From: Clostridia bacterium
GTDB lineage: Bacteria; Bacillota; Clostridia; Oscillospirales; CAG-272
Direction: 5' to 3'
Length of the DNA: 43,179 bases
NCBI GenBank assembly: GCA_017463865.1
Contig: JAFTOI010000037.1
Coordinates: 1 to 43,179 of the forward strand
Positions 1 to 7,470 of the stretch are shown here, in pieces; within the stretch, counting starts at the first letter, position 1; every line of letters starts with the position of its first letter. The position numbers and the translations under genes are program-made. The notes below the pieces were generated by a model. That model did not search any database. It saw nothing but the letters and a program-made list of their open reading frames with translations, and was not told where the DNA came from.

Positions 1-355
1 CGTGAATGTGGTTTCTGATCAGGAGATTGCGGAAGCGCCCTATGGTATCGCCGTCCGGAATCTGGTTACTGGACTCTACTTCACAGAAATCCGAAAAAGC
101 CCGGCTGTCAATGATTTCGTACCGGGTTCCTTCGTCGGACAGGTCGTACAGGTTCTGGAGAAGGTGGATTCTCAGCATCAGCATAAGATCGTAGGGCTTA
201 TTCCCGCGCACTCCTTCATAATAGCACGGCTTGACCAGCTCATACAGCTGCTCCCACGGCATGATAGCATCCATCTTTTCAAGAAATTCCCGTTTGTGCG
301 TTTTTACTTCTTTTAATTCGTCGTATATGAACGACAGACTCAGTTGTTTGTTCAT
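1..355 (-). CDS. IS5-family transposase, N-terminal part (cut by window edge)
   Basis: Read on the minus strand from the ATG at 353-355, the frame is open to the window edge (118 codons). The translation begins MNKQLSLSFIYDELKEVKTH, then has FLEKMDAIMPW, LMLMLRIHLLQNLYDLSDEG and IPDGDTIGRFRNLL. These match the DUF772-type N-terminal domain of IS5/IS1182-like transposases, which precedes the DDE catalytic domain (outside the window). Established: such proteins mobilise their own insertion sequence. A TATAAT lies just upstream of the ATG and there is no strong Shine-Dalgarno sequence, as is common for IS genes. Base composition is visibly more AT-rich than the neighbouring genes, which suits acquired DNA. 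Whether the element is intact cannot be seen. Confidence 0.8.
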   Translation of the reverse strand, partial: MNKQLSLSFIYDELKEVKTHKREFLEKMDAIMPWEQLYELVKPCYYEGVRGNKPYDLMLMLRIHLLQNLYDLSDEGTRYEIIDSRAFSDFCEVESSNQIPDGDTIGRFRNLLIRNHIH

Positions 356-440
356 GTGTTTATTATAACCATTATTTTGTGAAGGTTTCTACCGCTTTTT
401 GTGCGGTGGTGCCTAAAGTAAAATTATCTCTCAAAACCCC
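356..440. mobile_element. Probable terminal region of the IS element
   Basis: This AT-rich strip lies between the transposase start and the next gene's promoter. It holds a short inverted repeat (CCGC at 392-395, GCGG at 403-406) and the sequence GGTGGTGCC at about 405-413, a plausible terminal inverted repeat end. The other end of the element is outside the window, so neither the repeat nor a target-site duplication can be confirmed. Confidence 0.35.
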
Positions 441-469
441 TTGCAAATCCCCCCACATTCCTGTATAAT
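441..469 (+). promoter_or_regulatory. Sigma-A-type promoter of the SGNH hydrolase gene
   Basis: TTGCAA (441-446), 17-nt spacer, TATAAT (464-469). It is the same TTGCAA-N17-TATAAT arrangement seen before dnaA, recA, parA and the GpsA-like gene. Confidence 0.7.
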
Positions 470-511
470 GGACACAAACACCACCGCGCGCAGCGCACGA
501 AAGGAACAGCT

Positions 512-1315
512 ATGGATCTCACCCCCTATCTTCCCATTGAAAACGAAAAACCCCTTGACCGCATCGTCGACGACGGCGGCCTCTGTGCCATCTTCCGCAC
601 CATCGCCTGCATCGGCGACTCGCTCTCCTCCGGCGAGTTCGAGTCGACCAAGGCCGACGGCACCAAGGGTTATCACGACTACTACGAATACTCCTGGGGT
701 CAGTACATCGCCCGCATGACCGGCGCCAAAGTCTACAATTTCTCCAAGGGCGGCATGACGGCCAAGGAATATCTGGATTCCTTCGCCGACCGCCGCGGGC
801 TCTGGGCCGAGGAAAAGGCGTCGCAGGCCTACATCATGGCGCTGGGCGTCAACGATCTGCACAACAAGAAGCAGCCGCTGGGGCAAATCGGCGACATCGT
901 CGACGGCGACTGGCGCGCCAGTGCGGCGGCGGGCACCTTCGCCGGCTGGTACGGTGCGATCATCCAGCGCTACCGCGCCATCCAGCCGAAGAGCCGCTTC
1001 TTCTTTGTGACCATGCCCCGCAGCGGCAACCCCGAGCGGGACGCAATGAGCGCCGCCCACGCCGAACTGCTGTATCAGCTGGCGGAGAAGTTCGACTTCG
1101 CCTATGTCATTGACCTGCACAAGTACGCGCCGGTGTACGATGCCGAGTTCAAGCGGCTCTTCTACCTCGGCAACCACATGAACGCGGCGGGGTATCTGCT
1201 CACGGCGCGGATGGTGGCGTCGTATATTGACTATATTGTGCGGAACAAGCCCGAGGATTTCACGCAGGTCGGGTTCATCGGGACGCCGCATCATAATGCG
1301 TTCGCGAAGTGGTGA
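512..1315 (+). CDS. SGNH/GDSL-type hydrolase
   Basis: A 267-residue cytoplasmic protein (no signal peptide) with SGNH-hydrolase blocks: IACIGDSLSSG with the nucleophile Ser in GDS (residues 35-37), a Gly/Asn block GVND near residue 110, and NHMNAAGY near the C-terminus supplying the catalytic His. The usual DxxH Asp is not in its expected place (LGNH), so a Ser-His dyad or an Asp elsewhere must be assumed. Family members deacylate or deacetylate carbohydrates and lipids; the substrate here is unknown. The start has AAAGGAAC about 7 nt upstream and a strong promoter at 441-469. It heads a run of same-strand genes for sugar and nucleoside-type substrates, which suggests carbohydrate-ester hydrolysis (inference). 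Confidence 0.8.
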   Translation: MDLTPYLPIENEKPLDRIVDDGGLCAIFRTIACIGDSLSSGEFESTKADGTKGYHDYYEYSWGQYIARMTGAKVYNFSKGGMTAKEYLDSFADRRGLWAEEKASQAYIMALGVNDLHNKKQPLGQIGDIVDGDWRASAAAGTFAGWYGAIIQRYRAIQPKSRFFFVTMPRSGNPERDAMSAAHAELLYQLAEKFDFAYVIDLHKYAPVYDAEFKRLFYLGNHMNAAGYLLTARMVASYIDYIVRNKPEDFTQVGFIGTPHHNAFAKW

Positions 1316-1319
1316 TCTC

Positions 1320-1450
1320 ACGGCGGACTCCTTCCGTCACGGCGTCCCGCCGTGCCACCTTCCTCGGAGAGGGAGGCTAAGTTACTTTGTGGCTCCCTCC
1401 CCGAGGGAGCTGTCAGCGAAGCTGACTGAGGGAGTCCACCACACAGCCAA
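1320..1450. repeat. GC-rich intergenic repeat with hairpins
   Basis: The gap after the SGNH gene holds two perfect hairpins: GCTCCCTC/GAGGGAGC (about 1392-1410) and GTCAGC/GCTGAC (1412-1426). A related GTCAGC-type hairpin recurs at about 11069-11083 ahead of the GpsA-like gene, so this is a dispersed element. It may terminate or stabilise transcripts, but there is no T-run. Confidence 0.5.
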
Positions 1451-1529
1451 CCTTTATTTCACCCTACAATCCGTTTGTGCACTTCTGCACTGACGCACAC
1501 TTCAACGATTTGCCAAAGGAGAATACGTT

Positions 1530-3314
1530 ATGAACCTCACCCGCGAGACCCTCTACGACAAGATCTACGCCTGCTGGGCGGGCAAGAACATCGGCGGCAC
1601 GCTGGGCGCGCCGGTCGAGGGCAAGATGGAGGCCCTCAACCTCACCTTCTTCCCCGAGATCCCCGACGGGCAGGCGCTCCCCAACGATGACCTCGATCTG
1701 CAGCTGGTCAACCTCCACGCCGCCGAGCAGTACGGCGTGGGCCTTGGCACCGAGCAGATCGGCCGCGAGTGGCTCGAGCACGTCCGTTTCCAGTACGACG
1801 AGTACGGCTACGCCCAGACGGCCCTCCGCGCAGGCTTCATTCCGCCCTTCGCCGGCAAGTGGGACAATCCCTTTGTGAACTGCATGGGATCCCCCATCCG
1901 CTCCGAGATCTGGGCCTGCGCCGCCCCCGGCCGGCCCGACATTGCCGCCTATTTCGCCTGGCAGGACGCCGCCGTCGACCACGCCGGCGGTGAGGGCGTC
2001 TTCGGTGAGATCTTCAACGCCGCTATCGAGGCGCTGGCCTTCACCTGGGAGGGAACGCTGGTCGACCTTGTGAAAAAGGCGCTGACCTTCATCCCCGCCT
2101 CCTGCCGAACCGCGAAGGCCGTCGCTGAAACCCTCGACTGCTACGCCGCCGGGCTCCCGCTATCCGAGGCGCGGGAGCGCATCCTCGCGCACCACGGCTG
2201 CCCCAACTTCACCGACGCGCCGCAGAATATCGCCTTCACCGTTGCCGGCATTCTCTGGGGCAAGGATTTCGAGGATGTGCTCCTCAAGACCGTCAACCTC
2301 GGCTACGACACCGACTGCACCGTCGCCACCGCCGGCTCGCTGTGGGGCATCCTCTACGGCACGGCGTCCATCCCCGAGAAGTGGAGCGCCCCCGTTGGCG
2401 ACGGCATCGTGCTCTCGGCCGCCGTCCGCGGCTTTACGCCGCCCCCGACGCTCGATGATCTGACCAAACGCACCATGCGCCTCGGCGACAAGCTGGCCCT
2501 CGAAGACCCCTACCGCTTCGTCATGCCCGAGACCGAGCAAACCGACTTCTCGGTGCAGCGCTGGACGCTGCCCGCCGAGGCCGACCGCCGCTATGCGTTC
2601 TGCATCGAGCTGCGCTATGCGAACGACCGCCCCTCCGTCGCCCCCGGCGCGCCGGTCGAGCTGCGCTTTACCTTCATCAACAACGCCGCCGATCGCTGGG
2701 CGGTTGTGCCCACGCTCGAGCTGCCCTGCGGCCTCAGCTATGCCGCATGCGGCGACGAGATCGTGCTGATGCCGGGTGAGCGAACCGAGTGGACGGCAAC
2801 GGTCAGCTCGAACGGCCGTATTGCGCCCGTGAGCGCCTGCCGTCTGAAGCTGGCGCGCATCAATGACTTCGCGCTCTGGAACGAGTTTACGGTCAACTTC
2901 CCAATCCTCCGCGCGTCGACCTGGGTGGTCGACGGCAAGCTGACACCGGTCGACGGCACCCTCGTCTCCTTCCCCGCCAAGCGTGAGGATAACACCTACA
3001 CCGCCGCCGCCATCCTGAACGTCCCCACTACCCGCACGACGACGCTGATCTGCGCCTCCCGCTCGTCCGTGACCGTGACGCTCGACGGCGAAAAGGTGAT
3101 CGAAAGCGGCCCCCACAGCCACGACATGCCCGCCTACCACCGTGCGCACAAGGATCAGCGCGTGACGCTGGAGCTTGCCGCCGGGCGGCATGCGGTGACC
3201 GTCGTCGTCCGTGATGCTGAACAGGTGCCCGAATTTCGCTTCGCCGCCGTCAAGGGCGGCAAGCCGACCGAGCCGGGCAGCTGCTATCGGTTCGTTGATG
3301 ATGTGATCGAGTAA
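1530..3314 (+). CDS. ADP-ribosylglycohydrolase-family protein with C-terminal beta domain
   Basis: A 594-residue protein. The N-terminal half is an ADP-ribosylglycohydrolase (DraG/ARH) fold: CWAGKNIGGTLGAPVEGK (residues 15-32), an acidic NDDLDLQL metal-site motif near 51-58, and GYDTDCTVATAG near 257-268, equivalent to the GxDTDxxxxxxG metal-binding motif of the family. From about residue 330 onward there is a beta-rich region with no recognised domain, probably a carbohydrate-binding or accessory module. Family members remove ADP-ribose or hydrolyse related N-glycosidic bonds with a dinuclear Mg centre. The fused beta domain and the glycosidase neighbours suggest a ribosyl- or nucleoside-like glycoside as substrate (inference). 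AAAGGAG lies 9 nt before the ATG. No signal peptide. Confidence 0.82.
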   Translation: MNLTRETLYDKIYACWAGKNIGGTLGAPVEGKMEALNLTFFPEIPDGQALPNDDLDLQLVNLHAAEQYGVGLGTEQIGREWLEHVRFQYDEYGYAQTALRAGFIPPFAGKWDNPFVNCMGSPIRSEIWACAAPGRPDIAAYFAWQDAAVDHAGGEGVFGEIFNAAIEALAFTWEGTLVDLVKKALTFIPASCRTAKAVAETLDCYAAGLPLSEARERILAHHGCPNFTDAPQNIAFTVAGILWGKDFEDVLLKTVNLGYDTDCTVATAGSLWGILYGTASIPEKWSAPVGDGIVLSAAVRGFTPPPTLDDLTKRTMRLGDKLALEDPYRFVMPETEQTDFSVQRWTLPAEADRRYAFCIELRYANDRPSVAPGAPVELRFTFINNAADRWAVVPTLELPCGLSYAACGDEIVLMPGERTEWTATVSSNGRIAPVSACRLKLARINDFALWNEFTVNFPILRASTWVVDGKLTPVDGTLVSFPAKREDNTYTAAAILNVPTTRTTTLICASRSSVTVTLDGEKVIESGPHSHDMPAYHRAHKDQRVTLELAAGRHAVTVVVRDAEQVPEFRFAAVKGGKPTEPGSCYRFVDDVIE

Positions 3315-3334
3315 GCGAGAATTTGCGGGGGCGC

Positions 3335-3425
3335 TGCCCCCACACCCCCGCCGGGGGAGGACCATCTCAAACGCCGAAGTTCCTCCCCTCCTCCCCCTAC
3401 CGCCCGGGAGGGCGGAAAAATCTGA
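3335..3425 (+). repeat. B-module repeat, degenerate copy
   Basis: It contains the B core ACCATCTCAAACGCCGAAGTT-like sequence at about 3361-3381, flanked by GGGGGAGGA and TCCTCCCC arms, then the CGCCCGGGAGGGCG tail hairpin and AAAAATCTGATA. It fills most of the gap between the ADP-ribosylglycohydrolase-family and PHP genes. Confidence 0.7.
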
Positions 3426-3463
3426 TAGAACCTAAATATCTTTAGATATACGGAGGACATCCC

Positions 3464-4414
3464 ATGAAAATCACCCACGACATCCACACCCACACCCTCT
3501 ACTCGCTCTGCTGCTACGACCCCGAGGCCACCGTGCAGGCCTACGTCCGCCGCGCGGCCGAGCTGGGCCACACCGTCTTCGGCATCTCCAACCACCTCTG
3601 GGACGAGAAGGTCCCCGGCGCCAACGACTGGTATCAGAAGCAGATGATCAACTACGGCCTCGCCGCCCGCGACTCTGTCCCCGCCGACACCTGCGGCATG
3701 CGGGTCATGATTGGCGCCGAAACCGAGTACTACGCCATGACCGACACCCTCGGCATGCTCGCCGACACCGCACAGCGCTTTGACTACATCCTCGTTCCCC
3801 ACTCCCACGTCCACATGAAGGGCAAGGTCTGCCCCGACCCCGACGACGTGCAGACCCGCCGCGCTGCCATGGCCCGCAAGATCGCTGAGTCGATGCCCTA
3901 CCTCAGCGAAGCGCAGGCCAAAAAGATGGCCGGCACCCTCTCCGTCACTGACCTCGAGGCACTGGTCTACGCCGAGCCGACCGACCTCGCGAAGTTCTAC
4001 TCCGAGCAGATGATCAACTCCTTCGAGGCCCTGATGAACAACCCCGAGTTTATCAAAATGGCCGCCCGCGTACCCACCTCGGTCGCGCACCCGATGCACG
4101 CCTGCTGCATCCCGCGCGAGCAGACCGTCGCCGCCAACTGGGCACTGCCCGAGGCCGACCTGCGCCGCTGCTTCGAGATGGCCAAAAAGCTGGGCGTCGG
4201 CATCGAGATCAACACCAGCTGCTTCAACCCCGCCGACGACTACGCGAACGAGGCCAACATCCGCACGATGAAGATCGCGAAGGACGTGGGCTGCAAGTTC
4301 ACCTTCGGCACCGACACGCACAGCCTCAAGGGGCTTGACTCGATCCGCAAGGGCGACCGCATCTCCGAGCTGGTCGGCATCACCGAGGATGATCTTCTGG
4401 ATGTGGCGAAGTAA
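3464..4414 (+). CDS. PHP-domain phosphoesterase, histidinol-phosphatase-like
   Basis: A 316-residue protein beginning MKITHDIHTHTLYS, the HxH metal motif of PHP-superfamily phosphoesterases. Further metal-site candidates are IGAETEYY (near 82-89), VPHSHVH (near 110) and TFGTDTHS near the C-terminus (Asp-x-His). Length and motif order fit HisK-type histidinol phosphatases, but PHP proteins also act on other phosphomonoesters or on nucleoside 5',3'-phosphates, and no histidine-biosynthesis gene is nearby. The genes around it point to phosphorylated sugar or nucleoside turnover (inference). GGAGG lies 8 nt before the ATG. A strong terminator follows directly. Confidence 0.75.
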   Translation: MKITHDIHTHTLYSLCCYDPEATVQAYVRRAAELGHTVFGISNHLWDEKVPGANDWYQKQMINYGLAARDSVPADTCGMRVMIGAETEYYAMTDTLGMLADTAQRFDYILVPHSHVHMKGKVCPDPDDVQTRRAAMARKIAESMPYLSEAQAKKMAGTLSVTDLEALVYAEPTDLAKFYSEQMINSFEALMNNPEFIKMAARVPTSVAHPMHACCIPREQTVAANWALPEADLRRCFEMAKKLGVGIEINTSCFNPADDYANEANIRTMKIAKDVGCKFTFGTDTHSLKGLDSIRKGDRISELVGITEDDLLDVAK

Positions 4415-4427
4415 GCATAAGCATAAC

Positions 4428-4455
4428 AAAAGGACACGCTGCGGCGTGTCCTTTT
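4428..4455 (+). terminator. Rho-independent terminator after the PHP gene
   Basis: Perfect 12-bp stem AAAAGGACACGC / GCGTGTCCTTTT with a 4-nt loop, 14 nt after the stop codon. The stem itself ends in T4. Confidence 0.85.
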
Positions 4456-4544
4456 GGATTGTTGGGTCAAACTCAATTTATCAAAAACGCTCCCCCCGTG
4501 AAGCCTCCGCCGCAAATCCAGAAAACTTTTCTGTCCATCCCCCA

Positions 4545-4573
4545 TTGACATCTCGCCTGCGGCATGCTACAAT
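4545..4573 (+). promoter_or_regulatory. Promoter of the MFS transporter gene
   Basis: TTGACA (4545-4550), 17-nt spacer, TACAAT (4568-4573), 30 nt before the ATG. Confidence 0.65.
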
Positions 4574-4603
4574 GGCCCCATCACCATAGAAAGCCGAGCC
4601 ATC

Positions 4604-5869
4604 ATGCCACAGGACATCGAAAGCCAAAACCGCCGCAGCCGCGGCTTCATCATCGCCGAGGCCGCCGTTGAATACTTCATCGCCCTCTGCGTCACCTCCA
4701 CCTTCCTCACCGCCATCCTCAATCACATGGAGGTCTCTTCCGCGCATCAGGGCGTCATCGCCTCCATCTCGCAGCTGGCCTGCGGCGTGCAGCTGCTCGC
4801 CGTCTTCGGCGTGCGGCGCACCTACCCCTGCCGGCGCTGGGTGTCGATCCTCAACCTCGTCAACCAGCTGCTCTTCGCCCTGCTTTATCTCGTGCCGCTG
4901 ACCCCGCTGCCGCAGGCCGTCAAGCTGGCCGCCTTCGTCGTCATGCTGCTCTGCGCCTACTTCTGCCAGCATTACCTCACGCCCTCCCGCACCCAGTGGC
5001 ACATGTCGCTGGTCGACGACCACCACCGCGGCATCTTCACCGCCAACAAGGAGATCATTTCCCTCGTCGGCGGCATGATCTTTTCCCAGTCGGCGGGCAT
5101 CCTCTTCGACCACCTCAAGGCGGCGGGCCGCACCGAAGCCGCCTTCGTCGTGTTCGCCGCCGCCATCACCATCATGGCGATCGGCCACTTCGCCCTTATG
5201 CTCACGATCCGCGAGCCCGAGCCGCCCCACGCCGTTCCCCCCAAGCGCTTCGGCGAGATTGTCCGCACCGTTTTCGGCGACCGCCAGCTGCGGACGGTGA
5301 TTGTCTTCGACGCGCTCTTCTCGATTACGCTCGTTCCCGCCCATTTTTCGGCGGTCTATCTGACCCGCACTATCGGGTTTTCGTACACCGTTGTCACCCT
5401 CTTCTCGGTGGTGCAGGCGGCGGTGCGTGCTGTTGCCTCCCGCCCGCTCGGGCGGTACGCCGACGGGCGCTCGTGGGTGTCGATGCTGCGGCTGTGCATG
5501 ACGGTATCGGCGGCGGGGTGCCTGTTCTACGCCTTCTGCACACCGGCGACGCCGCTGTTTTACGCGCTGTACACCGTCTGCCACGCCTTCTCGCTGGGCG
5601 GCACCAACTCGGGGCGGACGAATCTGTGTTTCGACTACGTCGCGCCTGACGACCGGCGTTATGTGCTGGGTGTCAAGGCAGCGATCAGCGGTATTGTGAA
5701 TTTTATTGTGACGCTGCTGGCCGCGCGGGTGGTGGATGCCATTGAGGCAAATGGCAATGCGGTTTTCGGTGTTGCGGTGTACCCGCAGCAGGTGCTGTTC
5801 GCCGCAAATGCGGTGCTGCTCGGCGCGCTGGTGTTGTGGTTTTTGCCGCGGTTGAGGAAGAAGGATTGA
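4604..5869 (+). CDS. Major facilitator superfamily transporter
   Basis: A 421-residue polytopic membrane protein with about 12 hydrophobic segments, for example residues 14-36, 49-68, 77-100 and 105-125, and a long central loop around residue 200-215 (EPEPPHAVPPKRFGE). The paired six-helix pattern fits the MFS. Nothing reveals the substrate; the glycosidase and hydrolases on either side make a sugar or nucleoside cargo plausible. It has its own promoter (4545-4573) and lies between a terminator and a large hairpin, so it is probably monocistronic. The start is chosen because it follows the promoter at a normal distance and opens with a short polar N-terminus before the first helix; the SD is weak (GAAAGCCGAG). 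Confidence 0.8.
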   Translation: MPQDIESQNRRSRGFIIAEAAVEYFIALCVTSTFLTAILNHMEVSSAHQGVIASISQLACGVQLLAVFGVRRTYPCRRWVSILNLVNQLLFALLYLVPLTPLPQAVKLAAFVVMLLCAYFCQHYLTPSRTQWHMSLVDDHHRGIFTANKEIISLVGGMIFSQSAGILFDHLKAAGRTEAAFVVFAAAITIMAIGHFALMLTIREPEPPHAVPPKRFGEIVRTVFGDRQLRTVIVFDALFSITLVPAHFSAVYLTRTIGFSYTVVTLFSVVQAAVRAVASRPLGRYADGRSWVSMLRLCMTVSAAGCLFYAFCTPATPLFYALYTVCHAFSLGGTNSGRTNLCFDYVAPDDRRYVLGVKAAISGIVNFIVTLLAARVVDAIEANGNAVFGVAVYPQQVLFAANAVLLGALVLWFLPRLRKKD

Positions 5870-5873
5870 GTGG

Positions 5874-5986
5874 TTGGTCAGCTTAACTTTTCGTGCGGAT
5901 GTGAATCGGAGGGGAGAGGGGCGGCTTACGCCGCACTCCCCTCTCCTCTCCCGACAACAGCCGCACAAAATCATCCTGCTGACCAA
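5874..5986. repeat. Large nested inverted repeat between MFS and GH39 genes
   Basis: Four nested arm pairs share one axis: TTGGTCAGC (5874-5882) with GCTGACCAA (5978-5986), GTGCGG (5893-5898) with CCGCAC (5961-5966), GGAGAGGGG with CCCCTCTCC, and GCGGC/GCCGC around a TTAC loop (5921-5934). This would form a ~110-nt stem-loop. It starts 4 nt after the MFS stop. It could end that transcript or be a small hairpin-type mobile repeat; there is no T-run. Confidence 0.65.
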
Positions 5987-6028
5987 TCCCATATATATTT
6001 ATTAAAAATAAAAGAAAGGACCACCACA

Positions 6029-7372
6029 ATGGACAACATCCGCATCGACTTCACCGCGCCCGTGGGCGCCGTCAAACCCCTCCACGCGGTGAACAACGCC
6101 CCTGTCTACAAATTTGCCGCCGACCAGCGGATCACCAACCTCGAGCCGTGGAAGGCCGCCGGCATCCCCTACGGCCGCACCCACGATGCATCCTTCTACG
6201 CCACCTATGGCGGCGAGCACACCGTCGACGTCAACATGATCTTCACCGACTTCTCCCGTGACCCCGACGATCCCGACGCCTACGACTTCGTCCTCACCGA
6301 CGAGTACCTCGACATGATGGCCGCCGGCGGCACCGAATGCTTCTACCGCCTCGGCTCCAAGATCGAGCACTGGCAGAAAAAATATAACACCCTCCCCCCC
6401 GCCGACTTCGGGAAGTGGGCCCGTGTCTGCGAGCATATCATCCGCCACTGCAACGAGGGCTGGGCGAACGGCCACCACCGCGGCATTAAATATTGGGAGA
6501 TTTGGAACGAGCCCGACCTCGACCCCGACGATTCCACCCACAAGCGCTGCTGGGGCGGCACGGCGGCTGAGTTCTACCGCCTCTATGACGTCACCGCCAA
6601 GCACCTCAAGGCCTGCTTCCCCGACCTGAAGATCGGCGGCCCCGCCTGCGCCTCGGTCAGGGAGGAGTGGTGGAAGGGATTTTTCGCCAACGTCAGCACC
6701 CAGCCCGACTTCTTCTCCTGGCACGTCTACTCGGCCACCGTCGAGAAGATCCGCGATAAGATTCACATGGCGCGCAAGCTGCTCGACGACAACGGCTGGC
6801 AGTCGACCGAGAGCATCCTCAACGAGTGGAACTACGTCCGCTCCTTCCGGGGCGAGGACTGGTACTACTCGCTCAAGCAGGAGAAAAGCCTCAAGGGCGC
6901 GGCCTTCATCGTCGCCACCATGTGCATGGCGCAGTATGAGCCGCTCGACATGCTGATGTACTATGACGCCCGGCCCGGCGGCATGAACGGCATGTTCTGC
7001 ACCGACCGCGTCTGCGAGATTCTCAAGGGCTACTGGCCCTTCTACATGTTCAACCACCTCTATCGCCTAGGCGAAGCCGTGGCCGTCGAGCGCGGCAGCG
7101 CCGATGTGTGGGCCGCCGCCGCCCGCGGCGCGGACGGGCAGGCCGTGATGCTCAGCTACTTCAACGATGATGACGCATCACCGGCGAAGGAGGTCAGGGT
7201 GGAGCTTGTGAACGTCGCCAACCCGAACGGCGTGCGGGTCGAGTATTACCTCCTCGACGAAACCCACGACTGCAAGCTCGTCCGCGAGGAGATCTTCACC
7301 GCCGAGCATTTCGCCGCTTACCTGACCATGACGCTGAACAGCAGTTATCTCATCAAAATCACCGCCCTGTAA
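6029..7372 (+). CDS. Glycoside hydrolase, GH39-like (clan GH-A)
   Basis: A 447-residue cytoplasmic enzyme. IKYWEIWNEPDL holds the presumed acid/base Glu161 in the Asn-Glu-Pro motif, SILNEWNYV holds the presumed nucleophile Glu266, and FFSWHVYS (229-235) is a typical barrel strand. This spacing fits clan GH-A, closest in appearance to GH39 beta-xylosidases and alpha-iduronidases. The frame is open upstream, but the ATG at 6029 is preferred because AAAGAAAGGA lies about 8 nt upstream. With no signal peptide, it would act on imported oligosaccharides, plausibly delivered by the MFS protein upstream. A strong bidirectional terminator follows. Substrate specificity cannot be told from the sequence. 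Confidence 0.78.
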   Translation: MDNIRIDFTAPVGAVKPLHAVNNAPVYKFAADQRITNLEPWKAAGIPYGRTHDASFYATYGGEHTVDVNMIFTDFSRDPDDPDAYDFVLTDEYLDMMAAGGTECFYRLGSKIEHWQKKYNTLPPADFGKWARVCEHIIRHCNEGWANGHHRGIKYWEIWNEPDLDPDDSTHKRCWGGTAAEFYRLYDVTAKHLKACFPDLKIGGPACASVREEWWKGFFANVSTQPDFFSWHVYSATVEKIRDKIHMARKLLDDNGWQSTESILNEWNYVRSFRGEDWYYSLKQEKSLKGAAFIVATMCMAQYEPLDMLMYYDARPGGMNGMFCTDRVCEILKGYWPFYMFNHLYRLGEAVAVERGSADVWAAAARGADGQAVMLSYFNDDDASPAKEVRVELVNVANPNGVRVEYYLLDETHDCKLVREEIFTAEHFAAYLTMTLNSSYLIKITAL

Positions 7373-7377
7373 CACGA

Positions 7378-7413
7378 AAAAATATCGCCCCGACACGTCG
7401 GGGCGATATTTTT
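7378..7413. terminator. Bidirectional terminator
   Basis: Near-perfect stem: AAAAATATCGCCCCGA paired with TCGGGGCGATATTTTT around a 4-nt loop. It lies between the convergent GH39-like and HMGL-family genes and carries A- and T-tracts on both sides, so it can serve both. Confidence 0.9.
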
Positions 7414-7470
7414 GTTTGATGGAAGCACCAGCCCAGCCAAGGAGGGTGGGCAAGAGGGGAGAGCATCCCC

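Noticed and set aside
2-316. Plus-strand 104-residue open frame at the left edge
   Set aside because: It is antisense to a clear transposase reading on the minus strand and has no recognisable protein features.
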